From NCBI RefSeq assembly GCF_003641205.1, contig NZ_CP032762.1, forward strand, positions 682,001 through 746,000: DNA of 64,000 nt, read 5' to 3'. Of the stretch, positions 7,187 through 14,272 are shown piece by piece. The notes under the pieces were generated by a model. It was not told the DNA's origin and made no database searches. It worked only from the letters and a program-made list of their open reading frames with translations. The stretch is from Rhodococcus sp. P1Y (GTDB lineage: Bacteria; Actinomycetota; Actinomycetes; Mycobacteriales; Mycobacteriaceae). The position numbers and the translations under genes were made by a program. Numbering within the stretch: the first letter of the stretch is position 1; each line of letters opens with the position of its first letter.

Positions 7187-8428
7187 TCAGGCGACCTCGG
7201 CCAGAGCCGTCCGACGTTGCCCAGGGAAGCTGCCGCGCGCAAGCGCCACCGTCACCAGGGCCGACGCCACCAGCAATGCGGCCACCAGTGTCACCACGGC
7301 GATACTGCTTCGATCGACGATGACGCCTCCGACCAATGCACCCGACGCGATGGCGAGCTGGAAGGCGACGACGTAGATGGCCGACGCCCGATCCGGATCG
7401 GCGCGTGGCGTCGCGAGCACCGAGGACTGCAAGCACACGGGAACCGTCGTGAAGGCGAAGCCCCACAGCGCAATGCCCAGGATTGCCAGCACTGCAAGGG
7501 ATCCCGGCGCCGACTGAACCGTCGTCCACAACAGCAGTAGAGCTGCGGTCACGGCGCTGAGTGCGCCGATTGTCGATCGGCGAGGCCACCTGTCGAACGT
7601 CTTGCCGACGACCCAGATGCCGACGACGCCGCTCAGCCCGTACAGCAGAAGCATGACCGTCAGGGTCGTCCCCATCGAACCGAGCCCGCGGTCGACGAGG
7701 AGGGAGAAGTAGGTGTACGCGATGAAGTGACCGAGTACCGCCAGGAAGGTCGCGACGCAGATCAGCACGAGCGACCGGTCGAGCGTCCCGTTCTTGGCGA
7801 CGGGCTTCTTGTCTTCGGCGACCCTCATCACCGGCAATACGAAGTACAAGGTCACTGCGATGCCCGCCGACACAAGACCGATACATGCTGCGGCCGTGCG
7901 CCATCCAAGCCATTGACCCAACGCCGCCGACAGCGGATTGCCTGCGACCAGCGCCAGCGACGTTCCCGCATAGACCGTCGCGATTGCTTTGCCTTGTTTT
8001 CCCGGCGCCGCGAGAGACGCAGCGACCGGTGCGACGACTGCCCAGAAGACTCCATGGGTTGCCGCACAGATCATTCGAGCAACCACCAACATCGGGTACC
8101 CGACGGCGACGGCGGAGATCAGCTGGGATATCGCGAGTGCAGCTACCGTCACCACGACGACCCGCCTGCGGGGCCATCGATGCACGAACGTCATGAGCGG
8201 CATCGTCATCGCGGCCACGCCGTAGGCGTAGAAGGTGAGCAGAAGCCCGACGCTGGATTCGCTGACGCTCATGTCGGCGGATATTTCCGGCAAGAGGCCG
8301 ACGGGCAGAGTCTCGGCCGTCACGTACGCGAAGGCCGCAGCAGCCAGCACGACGAGTCGGAGAGTGGTCGATCCGGGCGCTGTCGTTCCGAGCGTTGTTT
8401 GTCGCGGCACTTGTGTATCGTTACACAT
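7187..8428 (-). CDS. MFS efflux transporter (DHA1-like)
   Basis: About 413 residues with 12 predicted membrane helices and a sugar-efflux/arabinose-efflux-type MFS layout: TAETLPVGLLPEISADMSVSES in helix 1, then HRWPRRRVV in the helix 2-3 loop. The ATG at 8428 has GGAG directly next to it, which is too close for a good ribosome-binding site, so a GTG at 8410 is an alternative start. It is divergent from a LacI-type regulator. A LacI-style palindrome (8412-8427) covers its start region, so the regulator probably represses this pump. The substrate is unknown; sugars, nucleosides or small drugs are common for this branch. Confidence 0.8.
   Translation of the reverse strand: MCNDTQVPRQTTLGTTAPGSTTLRLVVLAAAAFAYVTAETLPVGLLPEISADMSVSESSVGLLLTFYAYGVAAMTMPLMTFVHRWPRRRVVVVTVAALAISQLISAVAVGYPMLVVARMICAATHGVFWAVVAPVAASLAAPGKQGKAIATVYAGTSLALVAGNPLSAALGQWLGWRTAAACIGLVSAGIAVTLYFVLPVMRVAEDKKPVAKNGTLDRSLVLICVATFLAVLGHFIAYTYFSLLVDRGLGSMGTTLTVMLLLYGLSGVVGIWVVGKTFDRWPRRSTIGALSAVTAALLLLWTTVQSAPGSLAVLAILGIALWGFAFTTVPVCLQSSVLATPRADPDRASAIYVVAFQLAIASGALVGGVIVDRSSIAVVTLVAALLVASALVTVALARGSFPGQRRTALAEVA
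8412..8427. promoter_or_regulatory. LacI-family operator palindrome
   Basis: TGTGTATCGTTACACA is a near-perfect 16-bp palindrome with the central CG typical of LacI/GalR operators. It overlaps the first codons of the MFS gene and lies 28 bp upstream of the LacI-type gene at 8456, so one bound dimer could repress both directions. Confidence 0.75.
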
Positions 8429-8455
8429 CTCCAACGGAGACGCTAGGCTGATGCG

Positions 8456-9457
8456 ATGAACAGCCGCCCGACCATGGCCGATGTCGCTGCCGCAGCGGGC
8501 GTGTCCACGATGAGCGTCTCCTATACCTACAACCGGCCTTCTCGGGTCTCGGCGGCAACGCGAACGCGCGTTCACGCCGCTGCCGCGCAACTCGGTTTCA
8601 CCGGTCCCCACCGCGCCGCACAATCGTTGCGCAGCGGAAAGACCAACAACCTGGGCGTCGTACTCACCGAGAAGTTGACGTACTCGTTCGAGAACCCTCA
8701 GGCCCGCGCGTTCCTGTCCGGCATAGCCGAAGCATGCCTCGACACCGATTCCGGTCTCGTTCTGCTACCCAATTCCCGCATCGGTGCCGACCTGAACCGA
8801 GTCAGGGACGCCCAGGTCGACGGTTTCGTGCTCTGGACGACGGTCGTCGACGACCCGATGCTCGAAGTCGCAGTCGGCACCGGAAAGCCCGTCTGCATTC
8901 AGGGTGGTCCGTCGTACCCAGGCGCTCGATTGGTCGGAATTAACGACGAAGAGGCCGCCTACGCGATCGGCACCGTAGGAGTGAAACAGTCGAAAAGGCC
9001 TGCAGTGCTGAGCTTTCCCCGCGATCGGGAGCGTGTCGTCGAGCGTGTTCTCGGGCCCGATCCCGATGACGCCACGTTCCCGGTTACTGCGGACCGACTG
9101 ACTGGATACCGACGAGCGATGGCTGACGCAGGATTCGAATGGTCCGACGTCCCGGTATCGTTCGTCGCCACGAACTCACGGGCCGAGGGCCGAGTCGCGG
9201 CCACCCAGTTGATCGAGACCGGGGTCGACGCCATTCTGTGCACCAGCGACGACCTTGCGCTCGGCGTTCTCGACGTGGCGCCGGCCATGACCGTGACGGG
9301 GTGGGACGATTCCGATGAGGCGCGAGATGCAGGCCTCACGACGGTCGCACAATCCTTGTTCGACCAAGGCCGCGACGCTGCGCGATGGGTACTCGGGACC
9401 CTCGACGAAGTCCCGGCAGCCGACTGGTCACTGAAGCTCCGGAGTTCCACTCACTGA
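8456..9457 (+). CDS. LacI/GalR-family transcriptional regulator
   Basis: A 333-residue regulator. The N-terminal helix-turn-helix MADVAAAAGVSTMSVSYTYN (about residues 7-26) and hinge region lead into a periplasmic-binding-protein-like sensor domain (LGVVLTEKLTYSFENPQ onward). The C-terminal half holds the DAILCTSDDLALGVL and VTGWDDSDEA segments of the family. The S-Y-T-Y-N end of the recognition helix is a slightly unusual variant of the usual VSR(A/V)LN. The gene is divergent from an MFS pump, with a matching operator in between, so autoregulation and pump control are likely. The effector is unknown. Confidence 0.88.
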   Translation: MNSRPTMADVAAAAGVSTMSVSYTYNRPSRVSAATRTRVHAAAAQLGFTGPHRAAQSLRSGKTNNLGVVLTEKLTYSFENPQARAFLSGIAEACLDTDSGLVLLPNSRIGADLNRVRDAQVDGFVLWTTVVDDPMLEVAVGTGKPVCIQGGPSYPGARLVGINDEEAAYAIGTVGVKQSKRPAVLSFPRDRERVVERVLGPDPDDATFPVTADRLTGYRRAMADAGFEWSDVPVSFVATNSRAEGRVAATQLIETGVDAILCTSDDLALGVLDVAPAMTVTGWDDSDEARDAGLTTVAQSLFDQGRDAARWVLGTLDEVPAADWSLKLRSSTH

Positions 9458-9488
9458 CGATCACGTGGGTCTCCAACAGCTCCCAAAA

Positions 9489-9528
9489 CAAGGTTTCTGC
9501 CCTGTTTCTAGCACTGAACCAAACCTTG
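9489..9528. other. Inverted repeat CAAGGTTT ... AAACCTTG upstream of the GGDEF-EAL gene
   Basis: Eight-bp arms (9489-9496 and 9521-9528) lie between the LacI-type stop and the GTG at 9572. It could terminate the regulator transcript or be a regulator site in the promoter of the cyclic-di-GMP gene. Nothing in the sequence decides between these. Confidence 0.3.
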
Positions 9529-9571
9529 GGGTTATTCTTTAGGACGGCCGACCGGCCGCTAGGGGGGAAGC

Positions 9572-11632
9572 GTGAGCCAAGTGCCACCGACGCGCCGCCC
9601 TGTCACGGTGGCTACCACCGGCAGTTCGCGTGCGGAACTCGACGCCATTCCGCATGCGCTCATGTTCGTCGACGACCTCTTCAACGTCACCTATGCCAAC
9701 CCCGCTGCACTCGCGCTGCTGGTACTCCCGGCCGACGACGTCATCGGCCGCTGCATGAGTACCTGGTTCACCAGCACGACCTGGTCTCAGTTCGTCGCGA
9801 CATGTGCTGGTTCCGACATCGCTGCGTTCGAGGACTTCTCCTACTCGATCCAGAAATGGCTGTCGTACAGCACCCACCGCGAGCAGGACGGTTTCGCCGT
9901 CTGGGCCACCGACATCACCGAGGAACGGCTGGGCAGCAGCCGCACCGAATGGACCGGCGAGCTCGCACAAACGATGCTGGAGGCAGTACCCGCAGGCACT
10001 GTCGTCGTCGACCTCACCGGCACGATAATGCTGGTCAACCGCGTCTGGACCACGCTCTGGGACGACGCGGCCTCCGGGGTGGACGTCAACCCGGGCAGCA
10101 ACTACTTCGATCTGTGCCGAGCAGCGGCCAAGATGGGAAATCGATCAGCAGACGCCGTGCTCGCCGGTTTGCTGTCCGTTGCCAGCGGCGACCGCCCTGT
10201 GTTCTCGGTCGACTACAAATCCGACCGATTCCGCTTTCGACTCCGTGCGACCCGGCTGGCCGACGGCGCAGGCCTCTATCTCACGCACGAGGACATCACC
10301 GAACTGCCCGTCGAACCGCGCGCCGGTCACGACCCGCTCACCGGCCTTCCGAACCGAGACGAGATCGAATCACTGCTTGCGCACGAACTCACGATCCGAT
10401 CGTCCGACAACGAGGTCAGTGTTCTCCTGGTCGATATCGACGGCTTCGGAGAGTTCAACGATGCCCTCGGACCCACCTCGGGCGACGAACTCCTGCGGTC
10501 CGTCGCCCGGCGCATCAAAGCGTCGACACGTCCCACCGACACGCTCGGCAGACTGACGGGTGACGAGTTCGTCGTCATTGCCCGAGGCTGTCAGCCCATC
10601 ACCGCCCGCGCGATGGCCGCGGGATTCGCCAGCGTCCTCGAGCCGGCTTTCGAACTCGCCGACCGCCAGCTCACCGTCACAGCCAGCGTGGGGGTAGCCA
10701 CCTCGGACCGCACTACGACGAATCCCGTCCAACTGATTCACGACGCCACCACCGCGATGCATGCCGCCAAATCGCTCGGACGCAGCAGCCACCAGGTGTT
10801 CTCGCCGGAGCTGCGCGACACCAATCGCACCCGTCTCGAACTCGTCGAACGGCTCCGCGGAGTCGCAATGGCCGAACACGAACTCGAGATGTATTACCAA
10901 CCGATCGTCGAACTGTCCTCGCGGGCCGTCGTCGGCGCCGAAGCCCTCATTCGGTGGAACCATCCCGAACTCGGACTTCTCATGCCGGACAGCTTCATCG
11001 CCCTCGCCGAGGACGCCGATCTGATCATCCCGCTCAGCAACTGGATCCTCACCCAGGTCGGTCGAACCGTTGCCGGTTGGCAGCGCAAGAACATCGACGT
11101 GCAGGTCGGGGTCAACGTCAGCCCCCTCCACTTTGCGGCAGGAACCCTCGCGACCGACGTCAACAGCATCATCGACTCACTCGGAATCGAACCCGGCCGC
11201 CTGGTGCTCGAACTGGCGGAGTCCAAATCTCTGCACGATGTCGACGCCGTCTACTACCAACTCATGGATGTCCGACGGCACGGTTCGCTTGTCGCTATCG
11301 ACGACTTCGGCTCCGGATTCTCGTCGCTGGAACGACTCGCAACGCTGCCCGTGGACATCCTGAAGATCGACAAGTCGCTGACTCAACATCTGGACAGCAA
11401 AGACCTGCAGCGTCGCCGCGCGATGACCGCCCTCTGCAAAGCCGTCGTCGACGTGACCCACGATCTCGGAAAAGACACCGTCGCCGAGGGCATCGAGACC
11501 GTCGACCAACTACAGGCATGCGTCGACATGGGCGTCACATTCGGGCAAGGTCATCTACTGGGCCGTGCCATGACTGCAGCACAACTCGAAACCGTTCTTC
11601 ACCAGAACGGCGCGCACAGCGCATCCGCTTGA
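9572..11632 (+). CDS. PAS-GGDEF-EAL cyclic-di-GMP signalling protein
   Basis: 686 residues without membrane segments. An N-terminal PAS-like sensor (LDAIPHALMFVDDLFNVTYAN) and a second PAS-like stretch (~135-240) precede a GGDEF domain that starts at GHDPLTGLPNRDE. Its active-site loop reads TGDEF (residues 329-333) instead of GGDEF. The EAL domain has E457-A-L intact, plus GVNVSP, ELAES, DDFGSG, ILKIDKSL and AEGIE, so it should be an active c-di-GMP phosphodiesterase. The cyclase domain may be weak or serve as a GTP sensor. The GTG start has a strong AGGGGGGAAG ribosome-binding site. It is followed 34 bp later by a PPOX-type gene. Confidence 0.9.
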   Translation: MSQVPPTRRPVTVATTGSSRAELDAIPHALMFVDDLFNVTYANPAALALLVLPADDVIGRCMSTWFTSTTWSQFVATCAGSDIAAFEDFSYSIQKWLSYSTHREQDGFAVWATDITEERLGSSRTEWTGELAQTMLEAVPAGTVVVDLTGTIMLVNRVWTTLWDDAASGVDVNPGSNYFDLCRAAAKMGNRSADAVLAGLLSVASGDRPVFSVDYKSDRFRFRLRATRLADGAGLYLTHEDITELPVEPRAGHDPLTGLPNRDEIESLLAHELTIRSSDNEVSVLLVDIDGFGEFNDALGPTSGDELLRSVARRIKASTRPTDTLGRLTGDEFVVIARGCQPITARAMAAGFASVLEPAFELADRQLTVTASVGVATSDRTTTNPVQLIHDATTAMHAAKSLGRSSHQVFSPELRDTNRTRLELVERLRGVAMAEHELEMYYQPIVELSSRAVVGAEALIRWNHPELGLLMPDSFIALAEDADLIIPLSNWILTQVGRTVAGWQRKNIDVQVGVNVSPLHFAAGTLATDVNSIIDSLGIEPGRLVLELAESKSLHDVDAVYYQLMDVRRHGSLVAIDDFGSGFSSLERLATLPVDILKIDKSLTQHLDSKDLQRRRAMTALCKAVVDVTHDLGKDTVAEGIETVDQLQACVDMGVTFGQGHLLGRAMTAAQLETVLHQNGAHSASA

Positions 11633-11645
11633 GCACGACGAACCA

Positions 11646-11656
11646 GTTTCACGTGA
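11646..11656. other. Partial parS-like motif GTTTCACGTGA
   Basis: GTTTCACGTGA matches 11 consecutive positions of the ParB site TGTTTCACGTGAAACA, but the remaining right arm is GGAC instead of AACA. It lies in the 34-bp gap between the GGDEF-EAL gene and the PPOX gene. Taken alone it is weak. Confidence 0.25.
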
Positions 11657-11666
11657 GGACAACGCT

Positions 11667-12080
11667 GTGAAGATCGACGACGAGATCGAGCGCTTCTCCA
11701 GCGCTCGACGCGCAATGCTGTCCACCATCAACCCCGACGGCACCCCACATCTGGTGCCCATCGTCTTCGCGCGAGTCGGCGACCACTTGGTTTCCGCAAT
11801 CGACTGGAAACCCAAGACCACACGCGCACTCCAGCGACTCGAGAACATCCGCGCCGACCCGGCCGTCGGCCTCATCGTCGACAACTACGACGACGACTGG
11901 GACAAGCTGTGGTGGGTCCGTGCCAGCGGGTCGGCCCGAGTCGTCGAAGCCGACACCGACGAGGGCACCGCAGCAATCGACGCCTTGGTCTCCAAGTACG
12001 AGCAATACTCCTCCGCCAGACCCCAAGGCCCCGTCATCGTGGTCAGCAAGCTCACCTGGCGGTCCTGGCGAGCGTCGTAG
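11667..12080 (+). CDS. PPOX-class (split beta-barrel) F420/FMN-dependent oxidoreductase, TIGR03668-like
   Basis: A 137-residue flavin/deazaflavin-binding split-barrel protein. The pattern FSSARRAMLSTINPDGTPHLVPIVFA, followed by KPKTTRALQRLENIRADPAVGLIVD and a WVRASGSARVV strand, matches the TIGR03668-type branch of the pyridoxamine-phosphate-oxidase superfamily found in F420-making actinobacteria. The GTG start follows a GAGGAC ribosome-binding site. It may be co-transcribed with the GGDEF-EAL gene (34-bp gap). Cofactor choice (F420 or FMN) and substrate are not evident. Confidence 0.8.
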   Translation: MKIDDEIERFSSARRAMLSTINPDGTPHLVPIVFARVGDHLVSAIDWKPKTTRALQRLENIRADPAVGLIVDNYDDDWDKLWWVRASGSARVVEADTDEGTAAIDALVSKYEQYSSARPQGPVIVVSKLTWRSWRAS

Positions 12081-12104
12081 GTGGGCTGGAATTTCTCTTC
12101 CAGT

Positions 12105-12137
12105 GCTTTCGGCTTTCGGGGCTTTCGGGGCTTTCGG
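12105..12137 (+). repeat. Short tandem GCTTTCGGG repeats
   Basis: Three to four copies of GCTTTCGG(GG) run directly into the 30-bp repeat array that follows. They look like slippage-derived repeats in an intergenic region. Confidence 0.6.
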
Positions 12138-12252
12138 GTGAACGAATGTCTGTTTCGGTCTCCTCAGGTGAGCGAATGACTGTTTCGGTCACTCAGAGTG
12201 TGCGACTGTCTCATTCGGTCTCCTCAGGTGAGCGAATGTCTGTTTCGGTCAC
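12138..12252. repeat. Array of four ~25-bp palindromic units at 30-bp period (array 1)
   Basis: Units start at 12138, 12168, 12198 and 12228, exactly 30 bp apart. Each has arms of the form GTGAGCGAA and TTCGGTCAC around a 7-bp centre, with a 5-bp linker. The arms are inverted repeats of each other, so each unit can form a hairpin or be a dimer-binding site. The array sits upstream of the GNAT gene (12310). Array 2 (13916-14123) carries the same unit in the opposite orientation upstream of the facing gene. Confidence 0.85.
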
Positions 12253-12309
12253 CTCCGAACCCCTGTTATTCACTCGCATAGCGAACGAATCAGTTGCACA
12301 CTGCTGGAC

Positions 12310-12858
12310 ATGCTTCCGACGCCACCCGAGAGAATCGAACTCGACCATCTCGTCATCCGACGCGAAACGACCGACGATGCGCAGGCCATCGCCGACGCAA
12401 TCAGCTCGAACATTTTCCGGCTAGCTCCGTGGATGGAATGGGCCGTCGACGACGCCGCAGACGTCGATACACAGAGGATTCGGATCGCGGACACCAACGC
12501 CCAATGGAATTCCGGCAGCGTGTACGACTACATCATCGTCGATGCACCGGGCAGCAAAGTCTTGGGAAAGATCGGGCTGCATCGGACGGCCCCAGACGTT
12601 CTGGAAATTGGATACTGGCTGACCGGAGCCGCCGAAGGCCGCGGAATAGCTACCAGAGCCAGTTCTGCCCTGACCATGGTCGCAGCCGGTATGGCCGACA
12701 TAGTTCGAGTCGAAATCCATTGCGATGCAGCTAATCTACGCAGCCAGGCGATACCCGAACGATTGGGGTATCGCCTGGACCGCATCGACGACCATCCCGT
12801 CACGACGTCACATCAGACAGGTCGGCAGATGATCTGGATCTACGACGCAGCTCGATAA
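12310..12858 (+). CDS. GNAT-family N-acetyltransferase (RimJ/RimL-like)
   Basis: 182 residues. The RimJ/RimL-type GNAT fold is recognised from LVIRRETTDDAQAIADAI at the N terminus, an LEIGYWLTGAAEGRGIATRA acetyl-CoA pyrophosphate-binding loop (about residues 97-116), and IVRVEIHCDAANLRSQAIPERLGY near the C terminus. Such enzymes acetylate protein N-termini, antibiotics or polyamines; the substrate cannot be told here. The gene follows repeat array 1 and converges with the AbiEi-like gene, overlapping it tail to tail by 19 bp. Confidence 0.85.
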   Translation: MLPTPPERIELDHLVIRRETTDDAQAIADAISSNIFRLAPWMEWAVDDAADVDTQRIRIADTNAQWNSGSVYDYIIVDAPGSKVLGKIGLHRTAPDVLEIGYWLTGAAEGRGIATRASSALTMVAAGMADIVRVEIHCDAANLRSQAIPERLGYRLDRIDDHPVTTSHQTGRQMIWIYDAAR

Positions 12859-13847
12859 CGAGTCCCTTGCAGCACGGCGACGATGTTGGGCCGCGGTCGT
12901 TCCTGCGCCCTTCGATAGGCCGTCAGCACATCCGCAGCCACTCGTTCTGGTTCTTCTGCGATCATTTTCGGCGTGTGCGACGTGACGACCACGCCATGGC
13001 CCTCGGCGTTGGCCCTCCGCTTGATTGTCTTTTCGTAATCGGCTGGGCTCGCATGATGCAGGTACGAGTCGGTCTCACACGCGCAGGCCACGTCGTCGAA
13101 CCATCTGTCCGTCGTCATGATGAACTCGCCCGACTCCGTGTACAAGTCGACGTTGGCGACGCTGGGCGGCAGACCGCTCCGTTCGAACAACTTCTCTGCA
13201 TCAACCTCAGCGACCGAATGTGCACCGCCCATAAGTTCCAAAAGGGCACGTCTAGGGACTGCACTGCCTCGACCACAGCCCTCGTTCAGTTCGACGAGCA
13301 GCGACTGGACGTCGACGGCGCCTCGCTGAACGACCTCGGCGAAAAGGGCTACGCATGCCCTCCGATCGCGCACCCGGCGAGAGGCGTCGAGCAAGGATCG
13401 ATCGAGCGGAGCCACCGGTAGACCCATCTTGGTCGTCGACTCCGGCATCCTCTCGGTCCGTTCGGTGACGACGAACGACACATCCTTGCGGTGCCGTTCC
13501 GGCGGAATCAACACCAATACGTCGGCTGACGTCTTCGCCGTACCGAACCCGTGGAGCGCGAGACCTGCCCGTCCACTGAGCATCGAACCGTCGCCGCCGT
13601 ACATGCTCGCGGCAGTGTTCCGCTGCTGTTGGGACGGCTGGCCGTTGTGTAGCAATACGAGCCCGGGCAGTATCCGTTGCCACGGTCCGCCCGATGTCCT
13701 GTCTACGATCGTCTTCGCTCCCACCCCCATCGCTTTCAGTACGGACGTTCTGATGACACCGTTCTTGGACTTCTGGCGCAGCGCGTAATCGTCGTCTGCC
13801 CATCCCCCTCGTTTCATGGCCGACATCGAATACGACGGGTCCGACAT
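12840..13847 (-). CDS. AbiEi-like / DUF559-type protein (orphan)
   Basis: About 335 residues from the chosen ATG at 13847; further ATGs at 13826 and 13817 are possible and no ribosome-binding site settles it. The N-terminal part (VLKAMGVGAKTIVDRTSGGPWQRILPGLVLLHNGQP) resembles the winged-helix N domain of AbiEi-type antitoxins. The middle (LSGRAGLALHGF, PLDRSLLDASR) is the conserved core of that actinobacterial family. The C terminus (ITPD-like EFIMTTDRWFDDVACACETDS) recalls the DUF559 endonuclease-like fold. No AbiEii nucleotidyltransferase toxin is adjacent, so it is an orphan member. Two DnaA-box-like sites and palindromic array 2 lie immediately upstream. Family assignment is by pattern only. 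Confidence 0.6.
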   Translation of the reverse strand: MSDPSYSMSAMKRGGWADDDYALRQKSKNGVIRTSVLKAMGVGAKTIVDRTSGGPWQRILPGLVLLHNGQPSQQQRNTAASMYGGDGSMLSGRAGLALHGFGTAKTSADVLVLIPPERHRKDVSFVVTERTERMPESTTKMGLPVAPLDRSLLDASRRVRDRRACVALFAEVVQRGAVDVQSLLVELNEGCGRGSAVPRRALLELMGGAHSVAEVDAEKLFERSGLPPSVANVDLYTESGEFIMTTDRWFDDVACACETDSYLHHASPADYEKTIKRRANAEGHGVVVTSHTPKMIAEEPERVAADVLTAYRRAQERPRPNIVAVLQGTRYRAAS

Positions 13848-13871
13848 TTTCGGCCGTCCGAACTGGGGGCC

Positions 13872-13899
13872 TGTGGACAACTTCGTAGACTGTGGATAA
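13872..13899 (-). other. Pair of perfect DnaA boxes
   Basis: TGTGGACAA (13872-13880) and TGTGGATAA (13891-13899) are the reverse complements of TTGTCCACA and TTATCCACA, 10 bp apart and in the same orientation. They lie 25 bp upstream of the AbiEi-like start and next to array 2. Confidence 0.6.
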
Positions 13900-13915
13900 C
13901 TTTCGGTCGATGGAG

Positions 13916-14123
13916 GTGACTGAATGAGACATTCGCTCACGTTCGAGGTGACCGAATGAGACATTCGCTGACGCTCGGGTGACCGAAAGAGTCGTTCGCA
14001 CACTCAGAGTGACCGAAAGAGTCGTTCGCTCACCCCCCGAGACCGAAAGAGTCGTTCGCTCACCTCCCGAGACCCAAACAGACATTCGCTCACCCCCCGA
14101 GACCGAAACAGTCATTCGGTCCG
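13916..14123. repeat. Array of seven ~25-bp palindromic units at 30-32 bp period (array 2)
   Basis: Units begin at 13916, 13948, 13979, 14009, 14039, 14069 and 14099. The consensus arms are GTGACCGAA and TTCGCTCAC, the reverse complement of array 1. The last three units begin GAGACC in place of GTGACC and the final one ends TTCGGTCCG, so the array decays towards the desaturase gene. The spacing keeps successive units on one face of the helix. Four of the five linkers between units 3-7 are variants of CC(C/T)CC plus one or two bases. Confidence 0.85.
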
Positions 14124-14272
14124 ACGAAGGAGGGCAAAGCCCCACCGTTCCGCCGAGAAGGGTGACGGAATCCAAACTCCTCGACGCCCGACCGCCGGGC
14201 ACGTACGGTTGGGGCGGTGACGGGGGCCACCTGGGAGACAGGTCGAGTCTCGTCGAAAATGGGAGGGGAACC

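Larger units (their letters stand above)
13848..14272. other. 425-bp gene-free interval with DnaA boxes and repeat array 2
   Basis: No credible gene lies here. Open frames through the array are products of the repeat. The interval holds two DnaA-box matches (13872-13899), the seven-unit palindromic array (13916-14123) and about 150 bp upstream of the desaturase with its GGGAGGGG ribosome-binding site at 14261-14268. Confidence 0.7.

Noticed and set aside
13872..13899. Second origin-like locus near the AbiEi-like gene
   Set aside because: Only two boxes are present; insufficient for an origin, so reported only as a possible DnaA site.
12138..14123. CRISPR array
   Set aside because: The spaced unit is itself palindromic and variable, linkers are only ~5 bp and not unique spacers, and no cas genes are present.
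12138..14123. Insertion-sequence remnant or transposon ends
   Set aside because: No transposase fragment, no target-site duplication and no single terminal inverted repeat; only the multi-unit arrays are seen.
13979..14272. N-terminal extension of the desaturase through the repeat array
   Set aside because: The frame merely translates the repeats; the ATG at 14273 has a strong ribosome-binding site and begins the conserved protein.
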